NCBI GenBank assembly: GCA_036655715.1
Contig: JAVVPO010000049.1
Coordinates: 1-18,983 of the forward strand
Direction of reading: 5' to 3'
Length of the DNA stretch: 18,983 nt
Source of the DNA: JAVVPO01 sp036655715
GTDB taxonomy: Bacteria; Bacillota; Clostridia; Lachnospirales; Cellulosilyticaceae
A program made the position numbers and the translations under genes. Shown one piece after another: positions 6,640 to 14,154 of the stretch. The notes under the pieces were generated by a model that was not told where the DNA came from, did not search any database, and saw nothing but the letters and a program-made list of their open reading frames with translations. Every line of letters begins with the position of its first letter. Positions within the stretch are counted from its first letter, which is position 1.

Positions 6640-8778
6640 TTATTTTATAATATCACTTAACTCTATATTACATTTTTCCTGATGTTTCTCTACTCCTAGC
6701 AGAAGATCCCCACTTTTTATACTTTGCTCCATAGCTCCATAGCATTTAATCGGTAATTTAAATATAAACTCTGATCCCTTACCCACTTCACTAGATACAT
6801 TTATATTGCCGTCATGCATTTCTATGATGGATTTAACCAAGGAAAGACCTATCCCACTACCTTCTTTTCTTCTTGCAAAAGGTGTATTTACTTGAATATA
6901 TCTATCAAAAATATCTTTTAGTTGATCTTCTTCCATTCCTGCTCCATTGTCTTTTACAGCAATCTCTATGTAGTCTCCTTTATCACTCACATTAACATTA
7001 ATTTCACCTTGCTTATCAGTATACTTGATAGCATTAGATAGTAAATTAAGCATAATTCTTTCTATCTTTTCTCCATCACATGCCATAATCTTTTCTTCTA
7101 TATCTGTATCAAATATTAATTTAATTTCTTCGTTCTCTATATACTGAGCAACTGAAAGGGTAATCTCTTCTATAAGATTAACAATATTATGGTTTTCTAA
7201 TTTAAGCGCATAATAACCTGCATCAACTTTAGTGGTATCTATTATATTGTTTACTAACTTCAACAGTCTGTAGGCATTTTGTCTAATAAATTTCATATAT
7301 CTTTCTAACTTAATATCTTCTTTAACACTCTCAAACTCTTCTATATTTTTATCTAGCAGCTGTAAAGTAGAAAGAATAATAGTTAAAGGCGTTTTAAATT
7401 CATGAGACATATTAGTAAAGAATTCACTCTTTACTTCTTCTAAAGCTATCATTTCTTCTAGCCTGTGATTTTCTTCTTGTCTTTTTTTCTCTTCTGTTAT
7501 ATCTCGTCCAGAACACGTAAAAACATCTCTTTCTTTAATATATCTATATCTACATGAAACCCATCTATATTCCCCAGATTTTGCAAGAAGTCTAAATGTA
7601 CATGTTATGACTTCATTACTTTTTTTGGCTCTTTCTATACTTTCTCTTATAACATCTAAATCTTCATTATGAATGATTTCCAGGATACTCGCAGACTGTG
7701 CTTCTTCTTTACTCCAGCCTAGTGTATTAGTACACTCACCTCCCATCTCCTTTACAATCCCATTACAGTCTATCACACCAATTAATTCAGCTGTTGTATC
7801 AAAGAACAAAGATTTATCTTCTTCTGCTATAAGCCTTCTTTCAAGTTCCCTCTCAACTTGCTCATAGAGCATAATATTTTTAATCACTATACCTAGCTGC
7901 GTACTTACAAATCTCATAAAATATGATGCATTTTTTTTATAGCTATTAAATTTTTCTTCAGATTCATAAGATATATGCATAACACCTAAAATTTCATCCT
8001 CAAATCTGATTGGGTGACATTCTATATAATTTATATTTTCTTGTACCATCATTTTTTTGATTTCTATATTTTTTATTCCCCAAAACGGCGTGCTCTCTAT
8101 AATTCTTTTCTCTCTAAAAGCTTTTCCAGCCGCAGTCTCATCTACAGAAGCCGATTTAATAAGTGCGATAAACTCTGGGTCATATCCTATAGCTATCTTC
8201 AACTTAAGTTCTTGCATTTCTTCAGAATACAGATAAATACATACTCCTTTTGCCTCTATATTATCACTAATTTCCCATACTATGCTCTCTAATATCTTAG
8301 GTATTCTAACTAAAGATTCTTTATCTTTAAATACCTTATGCTTCTGTAATGTCTTCTCACACTCACCATAAATTCCCTTATTAATACCATTTTTAAACAT
8401 CAAGTTCTTTTCAAATTTTTCTAAGATACGCCCTTTTTCTTGTTTCCTTAATTTATCTTGCTCTTCCGTTTCCCACAAGTCACTTAAGACAATATAGCTA
8501 CAATCCATGTTCTTCCACTTCTTATAGCCCAGAGTCGCTTCTCCCTCTACATACTTTTTGTTTTTGGTGCGGAATCTTACTCTACTAAATACATGCTTTT
8601 TCTTATGTTTAATAATATGTTCTATATGCTGAATTCCTTCACAAACAATATCCCCCATAGAAGTACCTACTATTTCGGCTTTAGTATATCCTAGCTCCTT
8701 TATTCCGCTCTGATTACAATCTACTAATTTACCTTCTGCATTTACTATAAATATGTATTCACTCAGAACATCTATCAT
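6640..8778 (-). CDS. Orphan soluble sensor histidine kinase (PAS-GAF-PAS-HisKA-HATPase)
   Basis: This cytoplasmic kinase would autophosphorylate and pass phosphate to a response regulator not encoded here. The open frame begins at a TTG five codons upstream, but the ATG at 8778 follows a GGGAGG site and is the better start, giving 712 residues. Domains: PAS (about 1-100), a linker helix, GAF (about 160-300), PAS (about 320-430), HisKA with His459 in NMSHEFKTPL, and HATPase_c with N box (NLLSNAIKYT), G1 (DNGAGM), F box (FDRY) and G2 (GSGIGLSLV). No transmembrane segment, HAMP or receiver domain is visible, so it probably senses an intracellular signal through PAS or GAF. The C-terminal 35 residues after the ATPase domain are unassigned. 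The ligand cannot be read from sequence. Confidence 0.92.
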   Translation of the reverse strand: MIDVLSEYIFIVNAEGKLVDCNQSGIKELGYTKAEIVGTSMGDIVCEGIQHIEHIIKHKKKHVFSRVRFRTKNKKYVEGEATLGYKKWKNMDCSYIVLSDLWETEEQDKLRKQEKGRILEKFEKNLMFKNGINKGIYGECEKTLQKHKVFKDKESLVRIPKILESIVWEISDNIEAKGVCIYLYSEEMQELKLKIAIGYDPEFIALIKSASVDETAAGKAFREKRIIESTPFWGIKNIEIKKMMVQENINYIECHPIRFEDEILGVMHISYESEEKFNSYKKNASYFMRFVSTQLGIVIKNIMLYEQVERELERRLIAEEDKSLFFDTTAELIGVIDCNGIVKEMGGECTNTLGWSKEEAQSASILEIIHNEDLDVIRESIERAKKSNEVITCTFRLLAKSGEYRWVSCRYRYIKERDVFTCSGRDITEEKKRQEENHRLEEMIALEEVKSEFFTNMSHEFKTPLTIILSTLQLLDKNIEEFESVKEDIKLERYMKFIRQNAYRLLKLVNNIIDTTKVDAGYYALKLENHNIVNLIEEITLSVAQYIENEEIKLIFDTDIEEKIMACDGEKIERIMLNLLSNAIKYTDKQGEINVNVSDKGDYIEIAVKDNGAGMEEDQLKDIFDRYIQVNTPFARRKEGSGIGLSLVKSIIEMHDGNINVSSEVGKGSEFIFKLPIKCYGAMEQSIKSGDLLLGVEKHQEKCNIELSDIIK

Positions 8779-8814
8779 TATTCCCTCCCACAAAATTAGT
8801 TGTCTTTATTTTAT

Positions 8815-8844
8815 ATTATAATACTATTTTTTACAATAATTCAA
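8815..8844 (-). promoter_or_regulatory. Sigma-A promoter of the histidine kinase gene
   Basis: On the minus strand, TTGAAT (8844-8839) and TATAAT (8820-8815) are 18 bases apart, 36 bases before the kinase start at 8778. The kinase can therefore be transcribed independently of the gene at 8884-9273. Confidence 0.6.
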
Positions 8845-8883
8845 GTTTTAATAGATTATTTTTATCTAATTTTATTTTTTTAC

Positions 8884-9273
8884 CTAAATTTTGTCAAACG
8901 CACTAGTTCCATGTCTTTTCGCTCTATAATCGCCTGAGTTCCTTGTCCTAGATGAGACAAGTACATCTTCTGTAAAGACAGCNNNNNNNNNNNNNNNNNN
9001 NNNNNNNNNNNNNNNNNNNNNNNNNNNNNNNNNNNNNNNNNNNNNNNNNNNNNNNNNNNNNNNNNNNNNNNNNNNNNNNNNNTCGTATAAATTATCTTCT
9101 AAAATCTTTTTTACTATAATCCCTACATTAATTTCATGGGTGTCCATATGAATATCAATAATGCGGTCTGCCAGCGTTACTTCTACACATTCAAAAAGCT
9201 TACCTTCTTCATCTGTATATTTTATCACATCATAAGTGAGTATTTCTTCTTTAAGTTTTTTTGCTGTAATCAT
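8884..9273 (-). CDS. Unknown protein, interrupted by assembly gap
   Basis: I do not recognise this gene. An AAGGAGAGG site precedes the ATG at 9273. The first 63 residues (starting MITAKKLKEEILTYDV) look like a compact soluble alpha/beta protein rich in Glu, Lys and Ile. After the 100-N gap a 32-residue basic tail (containing GDYRAKRHGTSAFDKI) ends at a TAG. The same frame is kept across the gap, but since the N run is a placeholder, the two ends may belong to one gene or to two. No signal peptide or membrane segment is visible. It is divergent from the MATE gene and lies 105 bases upstream of the histidine kinase start, in the same direction. No function is proposed. Confidence 0.6.
   Translation of the reverse strand: MITAKKLKEEILTYDVIKYTDEEGKLFECVEVTLADRIIDIHMDTHEINVGIIVKKILEDNLYXXXXXXXXXXXXXXXXXXXXXXXXXXXXXXXXXXAVFTEDVLVSSRTRNSGDYRAKRHGTSAFDKI
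8983..9082. other. Assembly gap (100 Ns)
   Basis: A run of exactly 100 Ns, a conventional scaffold spacer. The true length and content are unknown, and it interrupts the open frame at 8884-9273. Confidence 0.95.
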
Positions 9274-9329
9274 ATTTATCCTCTCCTTATTACCTTTAGT
9301 ATTGCCATTACTTTTCGTAAGATATCTTT

Positions 9330-9338
9330 ATTATACCA
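9330..9338 (-). promoter_or_regulatory. Extended -10 promoter for the gene at 8884-9273
   Basis: The minus strand reads TGGTATAAT (9338-9330), a consensus extended -10, 56 bases before the ATG at 9273. The -35 position (TTAAAT, 17 bases upstream) is weak. Confidence 0.55.
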
Positions 9339-9423
9339 GAAAATCCTTGGAGATTTAAAACATTTAAAGCAAATTAGTCATTATGCGCATGGATATTCAA
9401 AATTCTCATGATTTGTTTACAAA

Positions 9424-9437
9424 TTGATGTATATCAA
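9424..9437. promoter_or_regulatory. Candidate operator dyad upstream of the MATE gene
   Basis: TTGATGTATATCAA is a 14-bp inverted repeat with six of seven positions paired. It sits where the -35 of the TATAAT at 9455-9460 would be, as a repressor or activator site would. MATE and other drug-efflux genes are often controlled by MarR- or MerR-type regulators, but none is encoded here. Confidence 0.35.
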
Positions 9438-9454
9438 TACTTCTAATAAACTAC

Positions 9455-9460
9455 TATAAT
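9455..9460 (+). promoter_or_regulatory. Candidate -10 element of the MATE gene
   Basis: A perfect TATAAT lies 64 bases before the start codon, with no consensus -35. It would give a leader of about 58 bases containing the hairpins at 9470-9492. Confidence 0.45.
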
Positions 9461-9469
9461 AATCAGGTA

Positions 9470-9492
9470 GGCTTAGTCATAAGCCACTAAGC
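9470..9492 (+). promoter_or_regulatory. Leader with two mutually exclusive hairpins before the MATE gene
   Basis: GGCTTA (9470-9475) pairs perfectly with TAAGCC (9480-9485). Alternatively GCTTAGT (9471-9477) pairs perfectly with ACTAAGC (9486-9492). The two stems share bases and cannot coexist. They lie 16 bases upstream of the AGGAGG site. Confidence 0.35.
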
Positions 9493-9524
9493 TAAATTCA
9501 AACGACTAGGAGGCTCTTAACTCT

Positions 9525-10907
9525 ATGCAACAAAACACATCAAATTCTCAAAAAATGGGCACTATGCCTATTGGACGCCTACTTGCAAATATGTCTATTC
9601 CAGCTATATTTTCTATGTTAGTTCAATCACTTTACAACGTGGTAGATAGTATATTCGTATCTCAAATTGGCGAAAATGCTTTAACAGCTGTTTCCCTTGT
9701 TTTTCCTCTTCAAATGCTTATTATAGCTTTTTCAATTGGACTAGGCGTTGGCTGTAACTCACTTATCGCACGTAGACTTGGCGAACACAACATAAAAGCT
9801 GCTTCTACTATAGCAAGTACAGGTGTATTTTTGGCCATTATCAATGCCATAGTTTTTATGCTTATCGGTCTTTTTGGTTCTCATTTCTTTATGAACATGT
9901 TCTCTACTGATGCAGAAGTTGTGCAGATGGGAACCCAATACCTCACCATTATCATGGTCTTTTCCTTTGGTGTATTTGTAGAAATAACTTGTTCTAGGAT
10001 CCTTCAAGCAACGGGTAACATGATGATTCCTATGACCTCCCAGCTTATCGGGGCCATTACAAACATTATTTTAGACCCTATTTTAATCTTTGGTCTATTT
10101 GGCTTCCCTAAGTTAGGCATCACAGGAGCTGCTATCGCTACTGTCATCGGTCAAATTTGTTCTATGACTTTCGTTATCATTATGCTTAAAGTTAAGTCAC
10201 ATGATGTACATATCAAATTACGTGGCTTTAAACCAAAGAAACAATCTATTATAGAAATTTACCAAGTAGGTGCGCCATCTATCTGCATGAACGCCCTAGG
10301 CTCCATTACTATCACAGGTATTAACGCTATTTTAATGACTTTCTCAGCAACAGCTGTTGCTATCATGGGTATTTACTTTAAATTGCAATCTTTTATCTTT
10401 ATGCCTGTATTTGGTTTAACACAAGGCGCTATGCCTATTATGGCTTATAACTTTGGTGCTGGAAACAAAAAGCGTTTTATGCATACTTTATACCTCTCAT
10501 TTGCCGTTTCCTTTACAATCATGGTATTTGGAACCGTTATCTTTTGGTGCTTCCCAGCTCAGCTTCTTGGATTATTCAACGGTAGCACAGAACTAGTTAA
10601 CTTAGGTATTTATGTTCTTAGAGTATTAAGTCTTTGCTTTATTCCTGCTTCATTCGGCATCATTATTGCTACAATGTTCCAAGCTATGGGCCATGGATTT
10701 AACTCACTCATTATGTCATTACTTCGTCAAATGGTATTTTTATTACCTTGTGCATGGATTTTTGGAAAACTCTTCGGGTTAGATGGTGTATGGTTCTGCT
10801 ACCCTGTATCTGAATTTGCTTCATTCCTTATCTTTACCCCCATCGCCTTTATGGTTGTGAAAAAATCATTTAATCAGGAAGAAGATAAGCCTATCTCAAA
10901 GGTTTAA
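9525..10907 (+). CDS. MATE family multidrug efflux transporter
   Basis: This 460-residue cation-coupled exporter of the multidrug and toxic compound extrusion family has about twelve transmembrane helices in two six-helix bundles. The N-terminus (PIGRLLANMSIPAIFSMLVQ, then NVVDSIFVSQIG and ALTAVSLVFP) and the repeated pattern in the second half (VGAPSICMNALGSI, GLTQGAMPIMAYNFGAGN) are typical of the MepA/DinF-like branch in Firmicutes. Length is normal. An AGGAGG site lies 11 bases before the ATG. It stands alone between the divergent unknown gene and an assembly gap. Substrates cannot be deduced. The preceding leader and dyad suggest regulated expression. Confidence 0.93.
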   Translation: MQQNTSNSQKMGTMPIGRLLANMSIPAIFSMLVQSLYNVVDSIFVSQIGENALTAVSLVFPLQMLIIAFSIGLGVGCNSLIARRLGEHNIKAASTIASTGVFLAIINAIVFMLIGLFGSHFFMNMFSTDAEVVQMGTQYLTIIMVFSFGVFVEITCSRILQATGNMMIPMTSQLIGAITNIILDPILIFGLFGFPKLGITGAAIATVIGQICSMTFVIIMLKVKSHDVHIKLRGFKPKKQSIIEIYQVGAPSICMNALGSITITGINAILMTFSATAVAIMGIYFKLQSFIFMPVFGLTQGAMPIMAYNFGAGNKKRFMHTLYLSFAVSFTIMVFGTVIFWCFPAQLLGLFNGSTELVNLGIYVLRVLSLCFIPASFGIIIATMFQAMGHGFNSLIMSLLRQMVFLLPCAWIFGKLFGLDGVWFCYPVSEFASFLIFTPIAFMVVKKSFNQEEDKPISKV

Positions 10908-10925
10908 TACATCCAAGAAAAAAGC

Positions 10926-11025
10926 NNNNNNNNNNNNNNNNNNNNNNNNNNNNNNNNNNNNNNNNNNNNNNNNNNNNNNNNNNNNNNNNNNNNNNNNNNN
11001 NNNNNNNNNNNNNNNNNNNNNNNNN
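10926..11025. other. Assembly gap (100 Ns)
   Basis: A run of exactly 100 Ns starting 18 bases after the MATE stop codon. The A-rich flank (AAGAAAAAAGC) looks like the left arm of a terminator whose remainder is lost in the gap. A small gene could also be missing. Confidence 0.95.
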
Positions 11026-11035
11026 TTCTATCATA

Positions 11036-11073
11036 ACAAAAATCCCTAAACACTTCTATCATGTTTAGGGATT
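11036..11073 (-). terminator. Rho-independent terminator of the zinc-ribbon gene
   Basis: A perfect 12-bp stem (11041-11052 with 11062-11073) has a 9-base loop. On the minus strand it is followed by a T run (TTTTTG). It lies 16 bases after the stop codon at 11090. Confidence 0.85.
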
Positions 11074-11089
11074 AGTTTATATTTCTTTT

Positions 11090-11275
11090 TTAGCTAATAG
11101 CCGCTTCTGACATTTGTGTTCCTGAGCTTGCTTTTAATGTAATAACTTCTTGGTTTTCTGATTGCACCACTTTATATGTTATCTCACACGCTGAGCATAC
11201 CGCTTTATATTTTGATGTTTTGCTTGTAATTCTTACTAATTTCTCCCCACAATATGGACAAAATTTTAATGTCAT
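11090..11275 (-). CDS. Small zinc-ribbon protein
   Basis: This 61-residue protein has two CxxC knuckles, CPYC (6-9, within FCPYCGEKL) and CSAC (27-30), spaced as in a rubredoxin-like or zinc-ribbon fold. The rest is a short polar tail. An AAGGGGAAG ribosome site precedes the ATG at 11275. A near-ideal promoter and a terminator frame it as a one-gene transcript. Such proteins can bind nucleic acid or partner proteins, but nothing here shows which. It is too small for a catalytic domain. Confidence 0.85.
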   Translation of the reverse strand: MTLKFCPYCGEKLVRITSKTSKYKAVCSACEITYKVVQSENQEVITLKASSGTQMSEAAIS

Positions 11276-11297
11276 GATGTCTTCCCCTTAATATATA

Positions 11298-11322
11298 ATC
11301 TAATTATTTTATATCTAATTAT
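11298..11322. repeat. 10-bp direct repeat in the zinc-ribbon promoter (candidate operator)
   Basis: ATCTAATTAT occurs twice (11298-11307 and 11313-11322), with starts 15 bases apart. The second copy covers the -10 element. The AT-rich context weakens the case, but the placement suits a regulator binding at the promoter. Confidence 0.35.
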
Positions 11323-11345
11323 ATATTATATTTGATTTATGTCAA
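11318..11345 (-). promoter_or_regulatory. Consensus sigma-A promoter of the zinc-ribbon gene
   Basis: The minus strand has perfect TTGACA (11345-11340) and TATAAT (11323-11318) hexamers separated by 16 bases, 42 bases before the start codon. Confidence 0.8.
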
Positions 11346-11371
11346 TAATTTTCTGTTTTTCCCTTATTTTA

Positions 11372-13039
11372 CTATTTTAACAGGCTCATAGACTCAATCA
11401 ATACTGCGCCACTTGGTGTCTTGTCAAATACAAAAACTATCTTTTCTATATTTGATAGGTCTATTCCTTCAAACTGCTTAAGTGGTATATGCATATCTGT
11501 TAGTGGGGTAAAGTTACTCCAGAAATAATAATTTTTACCTTCAATTTCTGTGAATTCTAATTCTCCTTTTACATAACGTAATGCAGCCTCATCTACTACA
11601 TCTACACTTGCAGTATTCCCCTTGGCATCTATTAATTGCAAGGTGAACCCTTGAGTTTGTCCTACAATGGCAAATTCATGACTAGGATCCTGTGCTATTT
11701 CTATCCTCAGACTTTTTTGATTAGAAAAGTCTTTTTGATCTGGTATAAACACCTGCTTTGTTCCTAGCTCGTTCCATGTGATACTTATCAAATCTTTTAC
11801 ACCTTCTTCAGGGTTTCCTAATATAGGTGTGTTAAATCCTTGTATTTCATCATACTTGTAGAACCATGCTTCTTTTAGTGTTTCATACTGTGTTAAATCA
11901 ATAAGGGGTACTTCATTTGGGGTATCAAGCGATGTCTTGACACTATAACCATATAACTCCTTAGGTGAAGGTCTATTCACATCATATAAGGTATTTTGAA
12001 CTTTATCTTTTATGGATGCATCTAAAAACTCTATTGCAAATTGTCTTAAGAATAGCTCTTGGTCTTCTCTTGTGAGTTGATCTTCATAACCTTCTCCTAA
12101 TTGCATTGTATCATTTAGCTCTATATTACTATTAAAATAGTTATGGTTTGCTTTTTCCAACAAGGTTAAACTTACAAAACCAGTGTGTTCTTCCATCTTC
12201 ATTCTATTATATATCTCAAATCCTGCTAAATCATTTACATCACCATCATATTCTGGAATAAGTATTGCCGTGTCTACATCTGGCCAATCATCACCTTGTA
12301 CATCATCAAAAGTTGGTGCAATAGCTAGTATACTTCTTACTTTTACCCCCTCCCTTCTTTGATCATTCGCTATATCAAAAACAGTTTTCCCTCCTCTTGA
12401 ATGTCCAATCAAACCTACATTTTCAAAATCAATCTTATCTTGTAAGTTAATTGGATAACCTTTCTCAAGTCCTTCATTTGCAGCCTTTAATGCCTGCAAA
12501 TGTTCATGCGTCATAACACGTATTTTCTCGTTATCATTTCCATCTCCATATTCCCAGATATAAGCATTTCTTACATCCAGAGAAATAGCAACGTATCCTT
12601 TCTCGGCTAATGCTGTCACTAAATACTCAAATCCTGTATCAAATCTGTTTTCTTTATTTTCACTTTCATGAGAGCCATGGGTTACCAGTATAAGCGGGAA
12701 TTTCCCTTCTCCTTCTGGCACCGCCATTATGCCACCTAGCTGATAAGGTAGTTCTTTTCCACCTTGTGCAATATAAGTTCTAGGACCTAAGTCAAAAGTG
12801 TCCACTTGTACTTTATAAANNNNNNNNNNNNNNNNNNNNNNNNNNNNNNNNNNNNNNNNNNNNNNNNNNNNNNNNNNNNNNNNNNNNNNNNNNNNNNNNN
12901 NNNNNNNNNNNNNNNNNNNTTCCTCTACTGGTTTTTCTATAATTCCTTCATCATTATTTTTGGTACAGCCACTCATTGACATCATAGCAATAATAAGCAC
13001 CCATACACTTAGTTTCTTTAATTGGTTCTTTGCTTTCAT
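11372..13039 (-). CDS. Secreted alpha/beta-hydrolase lipoprotein with C-terminal beta domain (gap-interrupted)
   Basis: An AGGAGA site precedes the ATG at 13039. A signal peptide ends in a lipobox (SMSGC, Cys25), so the enzyme should be anchored outside the membrane. After the gap comes an alpha/beta-hydrolase fold: oxyanion element HGSH (about 121-124), nucleophile Ser214 in GHSRGG, acid Asp265 in PEYDGD and His299 in ANHNYF (placeholder numbering across the Ns). The Ser-Asp-His order and the whole-chain similarity suggest a PAF-acetylhydrolase/cutinase-like esterase rather than a peptidase. From about residue 390 a beta-rich domain follows, possibly carbohydrate-binding. Two perfect-stem bases aside, the terminator at 13200-13255 separates it from the sugar transporter. 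The substrate is unknown; ester groups on host glycans are one possibility. Confidence 0.82.
   Translation of the reverse strand: MKAKNQLKKLSVWVLIIAMMSMSGCTKNNDEGIIEKPVEEXXXXXXXXXXXXXXXXXXXXXXXXXXXXXXXXXXYKVQVDTFDLGPRTYIAQGGKELPYQLGGIMAVPEGEGKFPLILVTHGSHESENKENRFDTGFEYLVTALAEKGYVAISLDVRNAYIWEYGDGNDNEKIRVMTHEHLQALKAANEGLEKGYPINLQDKIDFENVGLIGHSRGGKTVFDIANDQRREGVKVRSILAIAPTFDDVQGDDWPDVDTAILIPEYDGDVNDLAGFEIYNRMKMEEHTGFVSLTLLEKANHNYFNSNIELNDTMQLGEGYEDQLTREDQELFLRQFAIEFLDASIKDKVQNTLYDVNRPSPKELYGYSVKTSLDTPNEVPLIDLTQYETLKEAWFYKYDEIQGFNTPILGNPEEGVKDLISITWNELGTKQVFIPDQKDFSNQKSLRIEIAQDPSHEFAIVGQTQGFTLQLIDAKGNTASVDVVDEAALRYVKGELEFTEIEGKNYYFWSNFTPLTDMHIPLKQFEGIDLSNIEKIVFVFDKTPSGAVLIESMSLLK
12820..12919. 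other. Assembly gap (100 Ns)
   Basis: A run of exactly 100 Ns inside the hydrolase gene, between the lipoprotein N-terminus and the catalytic domain. The frame is kept with the placeholder length, but the true length is unknown. Confidence 0.95.
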
Positions 13040-13199
13040 CCTTCTTCTCCTAGATCTATAATGTAATGTTTTGTTGTTTTACTTCTTTATATTTTAGACG
13101 ACATAGTACTTAAAAAGTTTCGCATGAAATTATCTTTTATTTTCTTTTTAGTATGTCCTCCCCCCCTTTTTTAATTCTTTCATTAATTTATTTTTAAAT

Positions 13200-13255
13200 A
13201 AAAAGGACAAAGTAGGTATCTCTCCCTTAGGAAAGATACCTACTTTGTCCTTTTT
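13200..13255. terminator. Strong bidirectional terminator after the sialic-acid transporter
   Basis: A perfect 22-bp inverted repeat (13200-13221 with 13234-13255) has a 12-base loop and A/T tracts on both sides. It lies 15 bases after the last permease stop and separates the nan transcript from the hydrolase. The hydrolase therefore probably has its own promoter within 13040-13199, though I see no convincing one there. Confidence 0.92.
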
Positions 13256-13270
13256 TGTATTCTATTAATC

Positions 13271-14137
13271 TTAACCTTTTACAGCTCCCATTGTAATGCC
13301 TTGTGTGAAGTATTTTTGGAAGCAAATAAATACTAATACAATAGGTATAGCCGATAGCGCTGCACCCGCCATGATTACCCCATAGTTTGTTGCAAACTCT
13401 GCTTGAAGTGTCGCAACGCCTAGTGAGATTGTTAACTTAGATCTTGTATTTAACATGATGAGTTGCATAAAATAATCATTCCATGAAGTAATAAATGTAA
13501 AGATCGCAAGAGCTGCAATACCTGGTTTTACAATTGGCATAACAATATTAAAGAAAGTATGTAATTCCCCACATCCATCAATTTTTGCTGCTTCAAGTAA
13601 TTCTCCCGGAATCGTTTCACTAAATTGCTTCATAAGGAATACACCAAAGGGCCATCCGACAGCTGGTAAGATAACCGCTGCTAGCGTATTGTGGAATCCT
13701 AATGCATTGACCATACGTACAAGTGGTACAAGTACTACTTGTTTTGGAAGAGCCATTGCAATGACAAACATACTAAAGATAAAAGTTTGTCCATAAAATC
13801 TTTTTTTAGCTAATACATAGCCGGCTAGTGAAGCTGTTAAACAAACAAGTACCATCGTTGCTAGAGAAATCCAAACACTATTTCCTAACCACTGAAGAGC
13901 TGGGTTCTTGAATAACTTCACAAAGTTTTCCATCGTTGGGTTAGTCGGGAACCATTGTGGTGGTATTTGTACTGTTACTTTTTGTGCTTTAAATGCACCT
14001 GTTATAATCCAATAGAAAGGGAATATAAACAAGAAAGTTATTAAATATAAACATGTCATAGAAATAATGCTATAAGGTGTGACTTTCTTTTTTCTAGAAT
14101 CTAATGCTTCTTCTTTTTCTTTCACTTTTTTTGCCAT
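13271..14137 (-). CDS. Carbohydrate ABC transporter permease, CUT1 MalG/UgpE type (probable sialic-acid importer)
   Basis: This 288-residue inner-membrane subunit has six predicted helices, starting with one at about 25-48. The EAA coupling loop (LEAAKIDGCGELHTFFNIVMPIVKPGI, shown as EAA at 182-184) contacts the ATPase. The C-terminal GxxxGAVKG end (TMGAVKG) is typical of MalG-type subunits. An AAGGAAGGAGAA ribosome site precedes the ATG, and only 17 bases separate it from the upstream permease gene. The link to sialic acid is from the adjacent nanE and nanA. No ATPase gene follows; a terminator does. Confidence 0.9.
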   Translation of the reverse strand: MAKKVKEKEEALDSRKKKVTPYSIISMTCLYLITFLFIFPFYWIITGAFKAQKVTVQIPPQWFPTNPTMENFVKLFKNPALQWLGNSVWISLATMVLVCLTASLAGYVLAKKRFYGQTFIFSMFVIAMALPKQVVLVPLVRMVNALGFHNTLAAVILPAVGWPFGVFLMKQFSETIPGELLEAAKIDGCGELHTFFNIVMPIVKPGIAALAIFTFITSWNDYFMQLIMLNTRSKLTISLGVATLQAEFATNYGVIMAGAALSAIPIVLVFICFQKYFTQGITMGAVKG

Positions 14138-14154
14138 GATAATATTCTCCTTCC

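Noticed and set aside
9136..9411. 91-codon plus-strand open frame
   Set aside because: It lies antisense to the unknown gene at 8884-9273 and its promoter, has no ribosome site, and has a Phe/Ile-rich composition typical of AT-rich antisense.
11026..11062. Repeated TTCTATCAT near the second gap
   Set aside because: Only two 9-base copies in AT-rich DNA, one of them in a terminator loop. There is no array or mobile-element structure.
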